From Lepagella muris (lineage in GTDB: Bacteria; Bacteroidota; Bacteroidia; Bacteroidales; Muribaculaceae): a stretch of DNA of 64,000 nucleotides. Shown here in pieces: positions 7,904 through 17,465 of the stretch (positions are counted from its first letter, which is position 1; each line of letters opens with the position of its first letter). The notes beneath the pieces were generated by a model, which saw nothing but the letters and a program-made list of their open reading frames with translations, did no database searches and was not told the origin of the DNA. The translations under genes and the position numbers were made by a program. The stretch is taken from contig NZ_SRYB01000029.1 in NCBI RefSeq assembly GCF_004793975.1, positions 1-64,000 on the forward strand, in the 5' to 3' direction.

Positions 7904-10900
7904 ATGTTGCGTAAAATAGGTTTGCTTATAGTAGTATCCTTACTCTTCTTGAATGCATTAGGAGAGCCGGGAGAAAAGAGTGAATATAGGATTGTCAATG
8001 CCGGAATTGCCCACGATAAGACATCATTATGCGCCATGCGCGACAGGTACGGGTTCTTATGGGTAGGCACTCTTAATGGGTTGGTATGTTATGACGGTAA
8101 CGGCAAGAGCGTGTATACATCCAATTCCGGAGTGTTGCCGCAGACGGAGGGGATAAGCGTGAGTTCATTTTTTGAGAAGGATGATGATATATGGTTCGGC
8201 GGAACGCAAGGATTGTATATTTTCCACCGTGATGAGAACCGTATGGAGCGATTCCCTTATAAGACACGCTACAACGTTCAGATCAGCTCATCCGTACAGA
8301 GGATTGTGGAGGGTGACGACGGCAGGATATGGATCATCACTCACGGACAGGGATTATTCATATTCAATCCGGCTGACGGTTCGCTCATTCAAGACAGTGT
8401 TAACGGCGCAAGCTATTCCGATTTGCGGAAGGGTGGCGACGGCAAATTGTATGCAGCTACACAAGACGGGTATCTGCTTGTGTTTAATGCGGATGGCTCG
8501 TTATGTCGCAGGATGCGCCTTCCGGATTTTGTCACGGATAAGAATCCGATATCAATGGCGGTAATCGGGGATGTGTTGAGGATTGCATCCAACAAGAGAA
8601 TATATGCCTACAGGATGGGGGAGAGCGACGTGAGGATAGAGCTTCAGGATGCAGGCTTCGGGGTCATCAACGCCATGACCGAAGGTAAGAATGATTTCTG
8701 GCTGGGCACGAATGAGGGTATTTTCCGCTATCCCGGAGGCAATTCTCCCGACAACACATCGCTTGCCGACTCGCGTGTGGTGAAACTGATTCCGGATGGC
8801 GACGACGGGTTTATCGTGGTGTCGCGCACGGGGATTGGTTTCCTGTCGGAGGGGCAGACGGGCATCAGTCGTGTCATGGAGAGGGGTAAAGGTGATTTCG
8901 ATGATACTGTCAACGTGATCTGCCGTTCGGCTGATAGGCGCACGATATGGATCGGCACTGACCATGGAATCTCAAGATATGATGAGGCGTCAGGGATGGT
9001 TGAGCCTTTGTCGTTGCCGTTCGGCATGGATATAGTCGTGACCTCCATCGCGGAGCAAGGTAGTCAGTTGTGGATAGGCAGCAGCCATCAGGGTCTCTTC
9101 AGATACGACGTGACCACCGGAGAGATGCACCATTACAGATATGATGAGAATATCCCGTATGCCGTGATCAGCAACAGCATAAACAAAGTGTATGTGACGC
9201 ATCTCGGAGAGGTGTTTATCCTTACCAACTGGGGATTGTGCCGCTACAACAAGAGTCAGGATAACTTTGAGGTGGTGACGGAGATAGGCAACGGCATACC
9301 TTTGGTGGAAATGGCTGAGGATGGCAACGGGCGATTATGGGGGGCATCGTCCAATAATCTCATTTACGTGCGTGATAAGAGTGATTCAAGATTCAGCCTG
9401 ATTGAGAGTAAGGCTATCGGAAAGAACGGTATCTCGCTGATGCATTGTGATGCCGACGGGCGTCTGCTGGTGGTGGCTGGTGGAAACCGTATATTCTATT
9501 ATGATGAGGAGTCGGGTGATTTCCGTCTTATGGGTTCGCTTATATTGGGAGCCTCCTCGATTGCGTTCATAGAGGAGGGGGCAGCGGGCGAACTATGGAT
9601 CGGCACAGACAAGAGCGTCATTCGCTTTGACCCTGTATCCAAGGTGACTGACTATTCGTATCTCACCGACAAGGATGTGCTGCTCATGAGAGGGGCTGCG
9701 TGCCGGCTGGATAACGGGTCGATACTTTTCGGGGCATATAAGGCGTTGTGCGAATTGAATCCCGGGGTTATCGCCTCGGAAGATCTGACGGAACGCGCCT
9801 ACATATTGGGTCTGTCGTTCCCATATCTGGAGGAGAGCGGTGATGAACTGAAGAGACTTGACCTTGACCGGCTGCTCTATACGCTTGATGAGATAACACT
9901 CCCATATTCCGACAATACGTTTACCATCCATTTTGCCGGGGCACGCAAGAGCGGCAGTCCGGAAGTAAGGTATCTTTATATGTTGGAAGGGGTTGACAAG
10001 ACGTGGATTCCGGCTTCCGGGTCAGAAGTGACGTACACTGATCTCAGCCCTGGCACCTACACATTCTCCCTGCGTCCTGATTCCGGACCGGAGTCGGCTA
10101 TGGATCATCTCACTATCCACATACCGGCGCCCTGGTATCTGTCGTGGGTGGCATTTGTGGTCTATGCTATTCTCGCGCTCATGGCGGTGTTGTCGATAAT
10201 GATGATCTCCAGAAGGAGGTTGCAGCGTCAGTCGGAAGAGAGGATAAGGGAGATGCGCACCCAGAAGGAGAGGGAGACCTACGAGTCGAAGATGCGGTTC
10301 TTCGTGAATCTCGTGCATGAGATACGCACCCCGCTCACCCTTATAAGTCTTCCGCTTGAGAAACTTTCTGAATCGGTCGATGGCACGCCACTTCCGGATA
10401 AGGAGAAACGCAAGTCGATAGCCTCAATGCAGCGCAATCTCGACTATCTCCTCGGCATCATAAATCAGCTTCTCGATTTCCGTAAGGCGGAGCATGACAG
10501 TGAGGTGCGTCTATCCGTGCGTGACACTGATATTGTCAAATCCGTGTCGGAGATATGCCACAGATTCCGTCAGCCCATGCTCTCGCAGGGTAAGGAGCTT
10601 GAGATTGTAATGCCCGAGGAGAGGATTGTGGCAAGGGTAGACAGAGGGAAGTTTGACAGGGTGGTGATGAATCTTGTCGGTAATGCGATGAAATACAGTC
10701 GCCATAAGGTGAGCGTCAAGCTTTCTGCCGGAGATGATGGCACTCTTGTGCTTACCATCTCTGATGACGGCATTGGAATCAATGATAATGAGCGTGATAA
10801 GATATTCGATACGTATTACCAGATTTCGGGAGATGATGTCGGTGCCACGCTTGGCACGGGACTCGGACTGACATACGCACGCCTTGTGACGCGTGCACAT

Positions 10901-11842
10901 GGGGGCGACATATCTGTGGGGAATCTCGCAACGGGTGGCGCAGTGTTCCGCCTGACCCTTCCTGTCTCTGACAGTACTGATGAGGTGGAGGATGAGACAT
11001 TGCCTTCGCCGGAGGAGTGTACTCCCGAAGAGGAACAGTCGCTGCCGGATGAGAAGGGTGGCGAGGATAAGAAGAAGACAGTCATTCTGCTTGTGGAGGA
11101 TAACGATGAACTGCGTAATGATGTGGCTCATGCCTTGAAATCTTATTATGATGTGGTGTCGGTGCCGGATGGAGAGACGGCTCTGAAGGAATTGGAAAGC
11201 AATGATTCGATTGATATGATAGTGAGCGACTATATGATGCCCGGCATAGATGGCGCGGAGTTGTGTCGTAGGGTGAAGGATGATATCAATATGTCGTACA
11301 TACCTTTCATAATGCTTACAGCCAAGAGTGGGCGTGAGGCTAAGGAGGAGTCGATGAGGGTCGGTGCTGATGCTTTTGTTGAGAAGCCGTTCACGATAAA
11401 GCAGTTGAGACTTCAGATCTCTAATATCTTGAATACGCGGGAACTCTTCTACAAGAAGATGAGGGGGAGTGAGGTGATGTCTGATAGCGTGGCTGATGAA
11501 CCATTGATCAATCGGATGGATGCCGATTTCCTTGCGGTTCTCAATAAGCATATACTCGACAATATATTGGACGAGGATATATCGATAGATGCGATAGCCG
11601 GGAAGATGGATATGAGCCGTTCCACGTTCTATCGTCGCATAAAGGCTGTGACGGGTATGTCGCCTGTAGATTATCTGAAGAACTACCGTCTGGAACATGC
11701 CGCACGGCTTCTGAAGGATGGCATGAGAGTGTCGGAAGTGGCGTTGATGGTAGGCTTCACCTCATCGTCTTACTTCGCAAAATGCTTCAGAGCGAAATTC
11801 GGTATGATACCCAAAGAATACGTATCCGCCCATACCACTTAA
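7904..11842 (+). CDS. Hybrid two-component system regulator (HTCS) of the polysaccharide utilisation locus
   Basis: About 1312 aa from ATG 7904, which opens a signal peptide (MLRKIGLLIVVSLLFLN); a GTG at 7892 is a weaker alternative. Order of domains: periplasmic two-component beta-propeller repeats (many DIWFGGTQGL / LWIGSSHQGL blades) to about residue 680, a Y_Y_Y domain, one membrane span (about 745-770), then HisKA with FVNLVHEIRTPLTL near residue 804 carrying the phospho-accepting His. The HATPase domain follows with N (NLVGNAMKYS), G1 (DDGIGI) and G2 (GTGLGLTYA) boxes, then a receiver domain (ILLVEDN, IVSDYMMPG with the Asp near 1109, Lys in FVEKPF) and a C-terminal AraC-type HTH. All signalling residues are present. 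HTCS proteins bind an oligosaccharide breakdown product and activate the adjacent locus; the ligand cannot be read from sequence. Confidence 0.93.
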   Translation: MLRKIGLLIVVSLLFLNALGEPGEKSEYRIVNAGIAHDKTSLCAMRDRYGFLWVGTLNGLVCYDGNGKSVYTSNSGVLPQTEGISVSSFFEKDDDIWFGGTQGLYIFHRDENRMERFPYKTRYNVQISSSVQRIVEGDDGRIWIITHGQGLFIFNPADGSLIQDSVNGASYSDLRKGGDGKLYAATQDGYLLVFNADGSLCRRMRLPDFVTDKNPISMAVIGDVLRIASNKRIYAYRMGESDVRIELQDAGFGVINAMTEGKNDFWLGTNEGIFRYPGGNSPDNTSLADSRVVKLIPDGDDGFIVVSRTGIGFLSEGQTGISRVMERGKGDFDDTVNVICRSADRRTIWIGTDHGISRYDEASGMVEPLSLPFGMDIVVTSIAEQGSQLWIGSSHQGLFRYDVTTGEMHHYRYDENIPYAVISNSINKVYVTHLGEVFILTNWGLCRYNKSQDNFEVVTEIGNGIPLVEMAEDGNGRLWGASSNNLIYVRDKSDSRFSLIESKAIGKNGISLMHCDADGRLLVVAGGNRIFYYDEESGDFRLMGSLILGASSIAFIEEGAAGELWIGTDKSVIRFDPVSKVTDYSYLTDKDVLLMRGAACRLDNGSILFGAYKALCELNPGVIASEDLTERAYILGLSFPYLEESGDELKRLDLDRLLYTLDEITLPYSDNTFTIHFAGARKSGSPEVRYLYMLEGVDKTWIPASGSEVTYTDLSPGTYTFSLRPDSGPESAMDHLTIHIPAPWYLSWVAFVVYAILALMAVLSIMMISRRRLQRQSEERIREMRTQKERETYESKMRFFVNLVHEIRTPLTLISLPLEKLSESVDGTPLPDKEKRKSIASMQRNLDYLLGIINQLLDFRKAEHDSEVRLSVRDTDIVKSVSEICHRFRQPMLSQGKELEIVMPEERIVARVDRGKFDRVVMNLVGNAMKYSRHKVSVKLSAGDDGTLVLTISDDGIGINDNERDKIFDTYYQISGDDVGATLGTGLGLTYARLVTRAHGGDISVGNLATGGAVFRLTLPVSDSTDEVEDETLPSPEECTPEEEQSLPDEKGGEDKKKTVILLVEDNDELRNDVAHALKSYYDVVSVPDGETALKELESNDSIDMIVSDYMMPGIDGAELCRRVKDDINMSYIPFIMLTAKSGREAKEESMRVGADAFVEKPFTIKQLRLQISNILNTRELFYKKMRGSEVMSDSVADEPLINRMDADFLAVLNKHILDNILDEDISIDAIAGKMDMSRSTFYRRIKAVTGMSPVDYLKNYRLEHAARLLKDGMRVSEVALMVGFTSSSYFAKCFRAKFGMIPKEYVSAHTT

Positions 11843-11845
11843 TCC

Positions 11846-11933
11846 ACCACAGAGACGGCGATATATATATATACACCACGGAGAACACGGAGAGCGCAGA
11901 GATTTTTTTATTTTTCTCTGCGTTCTCCGTGGT
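11846..11933. repeat. 9-nt-period CACGGAGAA hairpin element, copy 1
   Basis: ACCACGGAG-AACACGGAG-AGCGCAGAG (11875-11901), three 9-nt units, faces CTCTGCGTTCTCCGTGGT (11916-11933). The right arm can pair with the left in two registers nine bases apart. A further ACCACAGAG lies at 11846-11854. T-runs sit in the loop. The element lies between two convergent genes and could double as a bidirectional terminator. Related copies are at 23992-24080 and 25056-25115. Confidence 0.8.
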
Positions 11934-11960
11934 CGTTAAATTTCCTCGTGGATTTGGTGA

Positions 11961-12977
11961 TTATGGGGTGCCGAAGTCGGGCAGTCCGTTGTCGCCCCAT
12001 TTTATTCTTTTCCACCTCACGTCGTTGACCGGCTGGTTGCGTTCATCAAAGTGCTTCGCCTGATACACAAGATCATATTCACCCTTTGTCGCGGAGGGGG
12101 TTACGGATATATTTGAGCATCCGAACAATCCGCTTGCCTCGTCAGCCACAAAGAATGGTTCCGGCTCTTTTCTCCATGAATCGGGGTCAAGGAGATTGCT
12201 GTCGGCATCGGCATGCAGCAGTCCGAGCACATTATATACCGTCCATATCCCGCTTGCCGAATATCCTACCACGACAGTCTTACCATCCGGCGAAATCATT
12301 GCCAAAGGATTTTCATTCACGTAGATTGGATACGCGGTGCGGCTCCCGTCGGGATTTATCCATTGGCGTTCCCACTCATACTTAGGTGAGGAGATCATGA
12401 CTCGTTGGGATTTCAGTGTCCAAGGGTTCTCCATCTCCGCTATATATATGCACTGCGTCTCGGTCTCCGCGCGTTGTTTCTGCCAGCCTGACCAGAGAAG
12501 ATAGCGGCGTCCGCCGACAACGAAGGTGGAGGGGTGAAGTCCGAAATTCCATTCCGGGTCGGTGACCAGTGGTCCGCGAGGGATCCATTCCCCCGTCATG
12601 GGGTCGGGTGAGCTATTCTCCAACACGTATATCTGATGTGTGTCGGTATTCAAGGAATTATCAGCCTCAAAATATATATACCATTTCCCATCTATGCGGT
12701 GTATCTCCGGAGAATAGATGTTGCTCATCTCCTTCCCTGTGGAGGTCCACACCAGGGAGGGTGTCGATTCCGGCAATTTCTCTACCGAATTTGCAGAATA
12801 GAGAAGAATTGAGTCGACAGATTCGTTCTGCATGGTCAGATAGTAGGTGCTGTCGATAAGAGTGATGAATGGATTGGCTTTCGATTTGAAAAGAATCATC
12901 CGGTCTCCATCCGTTTTCCCGGAAGTGCAACCGAGAAGAGTAAACATGGCGATAAAGGCAAATGCGAGTTTATTCAT
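11961..12977 (-). CDS. GH43-like lipoprotein with degenerate active site
   Basis: About 338 aa. The start at 12977 is fixed by a strong promoter whose -7 box (12996-13003) covers the alternative start at 12998. Lipobox LLGC puts the lipidated Cys at residue 17, so this is a membrane-anchored, probably surface protein. The fold is the five-bladed GH43 propeller, recognised from NPFITLIDSTYYLT, SPEIHRIDGKWYIYFEA and RRYLLWSGW. The general-acid Glu is kept (E91). The catalytic base, normally Asp in a GADPW-type motif, is Asn (N35), and the pKa-modulating Asp of the usual DGTVF motif is His (H148, HPSTF). I infer a non-catalytic or altered-mechanism protein, perhaps glycan-binding. It is convergent with the HTCS gene and belongs to the same locus. 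Confidence 0.75.
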   Translation of the reverse strand: MNKLAFAFIAMFTLLGCTSGKTDGDRMILFKSKANPFITLIDSTYYLTMQNESVDSILLYSANSVEKLPESTPSLVWTSTGKEMSNIYSPEIHRIDGKWYIYFEADNSLNTDTHQIYVLENSSPDPMTGEWIPRGPLVTDPEWNFGLHPSTFVVGGRRYLLWSGWQKQRAETETQCIYIAEMENPWTLKSQRVMISSPKYEWERQWINPDGSRTAYPIYVNENPLAMISPDGKTVVVGYSASGIWTVYNVLGLLHADADSNLLDPDSWRKEPEPFFVADEASGLFGCSNISVTPSATKGEYDLVYQAKHFDERNQPVNDVRWKRIKWGDNGLPDFGTP

Positions 12978-12995
12978 CAGCTTATTAATTTGTGG

Positions 12996-13027
12996 CAAAA
13001 ATAGTAATTCATATTGACTTGTGCAAA
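12996..13027 (-). promoter_or_regulatory. Promoter of the GH43-like lipoprotein gene
   Basis: On the minus strand TTTG (13027-13024), a 20-nt spacer and TATTTTTG (13003-12996) form a perfect Bacteroidetes promoter. Transcription would start near 12989. This decides the downstream start codon at 12977. Confidence 0.75.
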
Positions 13028-13249
13028 TTTGTATCGGATAATGCCAAAAATGTCTACATGGTTGAGTTGTGGTGCGTTTGAACAGATTTTATAGTAATAT
13101 GAATAGGGATTTTCATTAATATGGTTAATAATTCGGTTAATTTGCATCCGATTTCCGATGGAAAACTCTTTTGAAAAACTCATCGGGATATTCAGTAGAT
13201 TACTTAATCAGGAAAATAAAAAACGTAATAATAAATTCGAGCTTACCAA

Positions 13250-15766
13250 ATGAAAACCTTTTTGAAATGTGCTCTGGCTGCATTTGCAGTTATGCCGATG
13301 GCAGCCCAGACACCGGAGATTTTCCAACCTTACAAGGATACGCAGCTCCGTCTCCCCTCTGTTCCGCTCGTGGTGTCCGACCCATATTTCTCTATATGGT
13401 CGCCCTACGACAAACTTACTGATGGCTGCCCGACTCATTGGACTTCCGATGAGAAGCCTCTCGAAGGCATCCTTCGCGTTGACGGAAAGAACTACCGTTT
13501 CCTTGGTGCGAAGAATACTGTGTTCCAAAGCGTGGTGCCGATGGGCGATGAAATGGCTTGGAACGGTAAATATTCACGCAAGGCTCCCGAGGGGAAATGG
13601 ATGAACCCTGACTACAACGATTACTCATGGAAGGAGGGGAAGGGTGCGTTCGGTTCGAACGAGAATCAGTTTATCCGCACTCCGTGGACTGAGGAGAACA
13701 GCGACCTCTACGTAAGAAGAGAGTTTGACCTGAAGCCCGCCGACCTGCAGGGGGATCTGTTCCTCGTATATTCCCATGATGATAATTTCGAAATCTACAT
13801 CAACGGCACAAGGGTGGCTCAAGGTCCCGCCGAACATAAGGAGGAGGTGAAACTTGAGCTTACAGATGATATCCGCAAGCTCCTTCGTCCCGGCAAGAAC
13901 GTGATTGCATCTCATTGCCATAACAACGGTGGTGGCGCACTTACCGATTTCGGTATCTACCGCAATGTCGGCGTTGAAGACAGCAGCACTCCGAAGGCTG
14001 TGCAGAAAGACGTGGACGTCACTGCAACTTCCTCTTACTATACGTTTGAGTGCGGTCCGGTGGAACTTGACCTCGTGTTCACCGCCCCCATGCTGATTGA
14101 TGATTATGACCTTCTCTCTTCCCCGATCAACTATATCTCATATCAGGTGACTTCTACCGATGGTCAGGAGCACGACGTGCAGATTCTTCTCACCGCCTCT
14201 CCCAAAATCGCGCAGAACAAGCAGGCTCAGTCTACAATCTCCACGCTTGAAGAGCACAACGGCGTCGCTTATATGAAGACAGGCACTATCGAGCAGCCTA
14301 TCCTTGCCAAGACCGGCGACCATATCTGCATCGACTGGGGCTATTTCTATATGCCGGCTATCAACGGCACCGTGTCGCTGAATACGGATGCCGCAATAAA
14401 GGATAGCTTCCTGCGTACAGGCAAACTCCCCGCAAGCAAGAAGGAGATCGTAGCCAAGAATGCGTCGGAGAATCCTCTGCTTGGTTATGTGCATGATTTT
14501 GGCAGAACAAAACGTGGAGCAAGCTATGCTTTGGTGGGTTATGATGAGATTTTCGACATCGAATATTTCTTCAAACGCTACAAAGGATATTGGGCACACA
14601 ACGGAAGCGTAAGCATCTTCGACATGTTCAACCGTCTCAACGGTTCGTATGCCCAGATCATGAACCGTTGCCGCGACCTTGACCGCAGGATATATGACGA
14701 TGCCTTCAACGTAGGTGGTCAGAAATATGCCGAGCTTCTTTCCGGCTCTTACCGCCACGTCATCGCAGCCCACAAGCTCTTCACTGATGACAACGGCACT
14801 CTTCTCTTCTTCTCCAAGGAGAATGACTCCAACGGTTGCGTCAACACAGTAGACCTCACTTATCCCGAGGCACCCCTCTTCCTTGTCTACAATCCCGACC
14901 TTCAGAAGGCGATGATGACTTCTATCCTTGATTATAGCCGTTCGGGTCGTTGGACCAAGCCTTTCGCGGCTCACGACCTCGGTCAGTATCCCAAGGCTAA
15001 CGGTCAGGTATATGGTGGCGACATGCCTTTGGAGGAGGCCGGAAATATGCTTACCCTTATAGCGATGTGCTGCAAGCTCGACGGCAATGCCAACTATGCC
15101 GAGCCTTACTGGGATATCCTCACCACATGGACAGACTATCTCGTGGAGAACGGACAGGATCCGGAGAACCAGCTCTGTACTGACGACTTCGCCGGACACT
15201 GGGCACACAATGCCAACCTCTCCATAAAGGCTATCATGGGTATCGCCGGATATGCTGAACTCGCTCTTCTTCGCGGCGACAAGGCTACATACGAGAAATA
15301 CAACAAGATTGCAAAGGATATGGCTGCAAAATGGGAGGCATCCGCAGCCGAAGGTAAGAAGGGTGATCTTCACTACCGTCTTGCTTTCGACAGGGAGAAC
15401 ACCTGGAGCCAGAAATACAACATGGTGTGGGATAAGCTCTGGAGCACCGGTATATTCCCTGCTCACGTGATGCCTGCCGAGGTGGCTTACTATCTGAAGA
15501 AGCAGAATCAGTATGGTCTGCCGCTCGACTGCCGCAAGGACTACACAAAGAGCGACTGGATCATGTGGACTGCCGCAATGTCGCCCGACAAGAAGACTCT
15601 CGGCAAATTTATCGAGCCGCTATATGATTACGTCAACGAGACTGAGACCCGCGTGCCTATCAGCGACTGGTATGACACGGTGACCGGACGTAAGACCGGA
15701 TTCATGGCGCGCTCGGTGATCGGCGGACACTGGATGCCTGTATTGGCTGAGAAACTTGGAAAATAA
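13250..15766 (+). CDS. Secreted DUF4965-type glutaminase-like protein (stand-alone)
   Basis: 838 aa with a signal peptide (MKTFLKCALAAFAVMPMAAQ). It is homologous along its length to residues 20-850 of the fusion protein at 129-4634. Shared blocks include LRLPSVPL, ILRVDG, CGPVELDLVFTAPMLIDD, NRCRDLD, SNGCVNTVDLTYPE, AHDLGQYP and NLSIKAIMG. The DUF4964/DUF5127/DUF4965/DUF1793 order matches the glutaminase-A-like family, whose bacteroidete members sit in polysaccharide loci; true glutaminase activity is not established for them. It also carries the inserted beta-sandwich (YVRREFDLKPADL...INGTRVAQ). Gene order suggests it is the first gene of an operon running through SusC/SusD. An inverted repeat at 15776-15828 separates it from the next gene. 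Confidence 0.85.
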   Translation: MKTFLKCALAAFAVMPMAAQTPEIFQPYKDTQLRLPSVPLVVSDPYFSIWSPYDKLTDGCPTHWTSDEKPLEGILRVDGKNYRFLGAKNTVFQSVVPMGDEMAWNGKYSRKAPEGKWMNPDYNDYSWKEGKGAFGSNENQFIRTPWTEENSDLYVRREFDLKPADLQGDLFLVYSHDDNFEIYINGTRVAQGPAEHKEEVKLELTDDIRKLLRPGKNVIASHCHNNGGGALTDFGIYRNVGVEDSSTPKAVQKDVDVTATSSYYTFECGPVELDLVFTAPMLIDDYDLLSSPINYISYQVTSTDGQEHDVQILLTASPKIAQNKQAQSTISTLEEHNGVAYMKTGTIEQPILAKTGDHICIDWGYFYMPAINGTVSLNTDAAIKDSFLRTGKLPASKKEIVAKNASENPLLGYVHDFGRTKRGASYALVGYDEIFDIEYFFKRYKGYWAHNGSVSIFDMFNRLNGSYAQIMNRCRDLDRRIYDDAFNVGGQKYAELLSGSYRHVIAAHKLFTDDNGTLLFFSKENDSNGCVNTVDLTYPEAPLFLVYNPDLQKAMMTSILDYSRSGRWTKPFAAHDLGQYPKANGQVYGGDMPLEEAGNMLTLIAMCCKLDGNANYAEPYWDILTTWTDYLVENGQDPENQLCTDDFAGHWAHNANLSIKAIMGIAGYAELALLRGDKATYEKYNKIAKDMAAKWEASAAEGKKGDLHYRLAFDRENTWSQKYNMVWDKLWSTGIFPAHVMPAEVAYYLKKQNQYGLPLDCRKDYTKSDWIMWTAAMSPDKKTLGKFIEPLYDYVNETETRVPISDWYDTVTGRKTGFMARSVIGGHWMPVLAEKLGK

Positions 15767-15775
15767 GGTTGTTGG

Positions 15776-15828
15776 GTCGCGCTTTCTGACCGTGTGCCGG
15801 CAGAGGCGCGACTCAGACACTATCTGAA
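15776..15828 (+). promoter_or_regulatory. Intercistronic double hairpin
   Basis: GTCGCGC (15776-15782) pairs perfectly with GCGCGAC (15806-15812), followed at once by TCAGA/TCTGA (15813-15828). No U-run follows. It may protect or process the mRNA between the DUF4965 gene and the surface-protein genes. Confidence 0.5.
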
Positions 15829-15860
15829 ATTGAAAATACTACTTATTTAAACCTACATTT

Positions 15861-17432
15861 ATGAATATTTCAACCATTGGAAAAACTCTTGGAAACTGCA
15901 TGAAGGGGGCTTTTATAGGACTTCTTGCCATAGCTGCGGTTTCATGTAAGAGCGATGAGAAAGTCGATACGACTGTTCCGTTCGATCCTACCAGACCGGT
16001 GACAGTGACCGGGTTCACTCCCGAGAGTGGCGGTTACCAGGATCAGATTATTGTGAAAGGTAGTAATTTCGGCACCGACAAGAGTATGGTGTCGCTTAAA
16101 ATCGGTGGCAAGCAGGCAGTGCTCGTCAGCGTGATGTCTGACAAAATGTATGGCTTCGTGCCGTCGGGAGCTTTCTCCGGCGAGGTGGAGGTCACGATCA
16201 TCGATAAGGATGGCAAGGTACATTCCGTTGTCTCCGACAAGAAATTCAATTACGAGCGTAAATCCGTGGTGGGCACCTTATGCGGCTATCAGAATGAGAA
16301 TGACAGCCAGGGAGAGGTGTGGGGTTCTTTTGATATCTGCTCCGGTTTCAATTCCGAGGGATGTATGGCTATCGACCCTCTCTATCCCGACCGTGTCTAT
16401 ATCGCATACGACCGTGGTGAGGGATTCTTAGCTCAGCTTGATCTCGAGAAACGCGAGAGCAGCCGCCTGATGAGCTCCAACAAATTCCAGAACCAGCGTC
16501 TGCGTAACATCGCATTCTCCAACGACGGCAAGTATATGCTTGTGTCGACCGACCGTGCTGACAACGGCACAAAATCGACGAGCGTATGGATCGTGACAAG
16601 AAATGCCGACGGCACATTCTCCGACAAGTCGTCTTGCCAGTCGCTTGTGGCATACAAGCAGTGTAACGGTGTGGCAGTCCATCCTGTCAATGGTGAGGTT
16701 TATTTCAACAGCTATGAGGGTGGTCAGCTCTTCCGTATGAATCTTGATGATTATTTCAAATCATTCGAGCCGACAGAAGAGGGTGAGGAACCTAAGGAAT
16801 GGACCGGTTATCTTGATGACGGAGCATTCCGTGAGCTATTCAAGATTCAGGATCCCTCCTACGAGTTCCAGACTACAATCCATCCCTCCGGCAAGTATGC
16901 CTATCTGACAGTCATCAACCGCAACTATATTCTCCGCACGGACTATGACGAGGTTAAGAAGGAGTTCACCACACCTTATACTGTAGTTGGCTTTAACAGT
17001 GATCTCAGTCATGGAGGTTGGGTTGACGCAGTAGGTACAAACGCCCGTCTTAGCAGACCTTATCAGGGTGTGTTTGTGAAGAATCCGGAATATGAGGCAG
17101 AGGGCAGAGAGGATGTCTACGATTTCTATTTCGCCGACTGCACTAATTTCTGCATCCGCTATATCACTCCCGACGGTCTTGTCCGCACATACGCCGGTCG
17201 CGCCCCCTCTACCAACGGCAACATCTGGGGCACAGAGGATGGCGACCTCCGTCAGGCAGCACGTTTCCGTGATGTCACCGGTATAGCGTATGACGAGAAG
17301 CGTGATATGTTTTACGTGCTCGACCATAACAACCGTCGTATCCGCTACATTGGTAAAGAGATGGAAAACAGCATTGTTGTGCCGGACCCCGATGATAACG
17401 AGAACGGAGATGACACTCCTGAAGAGAATTGA
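15861..17432 (+). CDS. TIG-domain/NHL-repeat surface lipoprotein
   Basis: 523 aa with a lipoprotein signal (IAAVSC, Cys29). An alternative start at 15900 would give a shorter, equally good signal. Residues about 45-130 form an IPT/TIG immunoglobulin-like domain (VTGFTPESGGYQDQIIVKGSNFG). The rest is an NHL/six-bladed propeller (GCMAIDPLYPDRVY, RNIAFSNDGKYMLV, GVAVHPVNGEVYF, GIAYDEKRDMFYVLD). Proteins of this type occur in Bacteroides loci as surface glycan-binding proteins. Here it lies directly before SusC rather than after SusD, and it ends in an acidic Asp/Glu tail. Role in glycan capture is inferred from position. Confidence 0.8.
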   Translation: MNISTIGKTLGNCMKGAFIGLLAIAAVSCKSDEKVDTTVPFDPTRPVTVTGFTPESGGYQDQIIVKGSNFGTDKSMVSLKIGGKQAVLVSVMSDKMYGFVPSGAFSGEVEVTIIDKDGKVHSVVSDKKFNYERKSVVGTLCGYQNENDSQGEVWGSFDICSGFNSEGCMAIDPLYPDRVYIAYDRGEGFLAQLDLEKRESSRLMSSNKFQNQRLRNIAFSNDGKYMLVSTDRADNGTKSTSVWIVTRNADGTFSDKSSCQSLVAYKQCNGVAVHPVNGEVYFNSYEGGQLFRMNLDDYFKSFEPTEEGEEPKEWTGYLDDGAFRELFKIQDPSYEFQTTIHPSGKYAYLTVINRNYILRTDYDEVKKEFTTPYTVVGFNSDLSHGGWVDAVGTNARLSRPYQGVFVKNPEYEAEGREDVYDFYFADCTNFCIRYITPDGLVRTYAGRAPSTNGNIWGTEDGDLRQAARFRDVTGIAYDEKRDMFYVLDHNNRRIRYIGKEMENSIVVPDPDDNENGDDTPEEN

Positions 17433-17465
17433 TACGGAACTGAAACAAAACTATCCATTTAATAC

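Noticed and set aside
10511..11698. 395-codon open frame on the minus strand inside the HTCS gene
   Set aside because: It runs antisense to well-conserved kinase and receiver domains and its translation has no recognisable features; it is a by-product of codon bias.
14138..15466. 442-codon open frame on the minus strand inside the DUF4965 gene
   Set aside because: Antisense to a conserved family protein, rich in Val/Ile/Cys without domains; not a gene.
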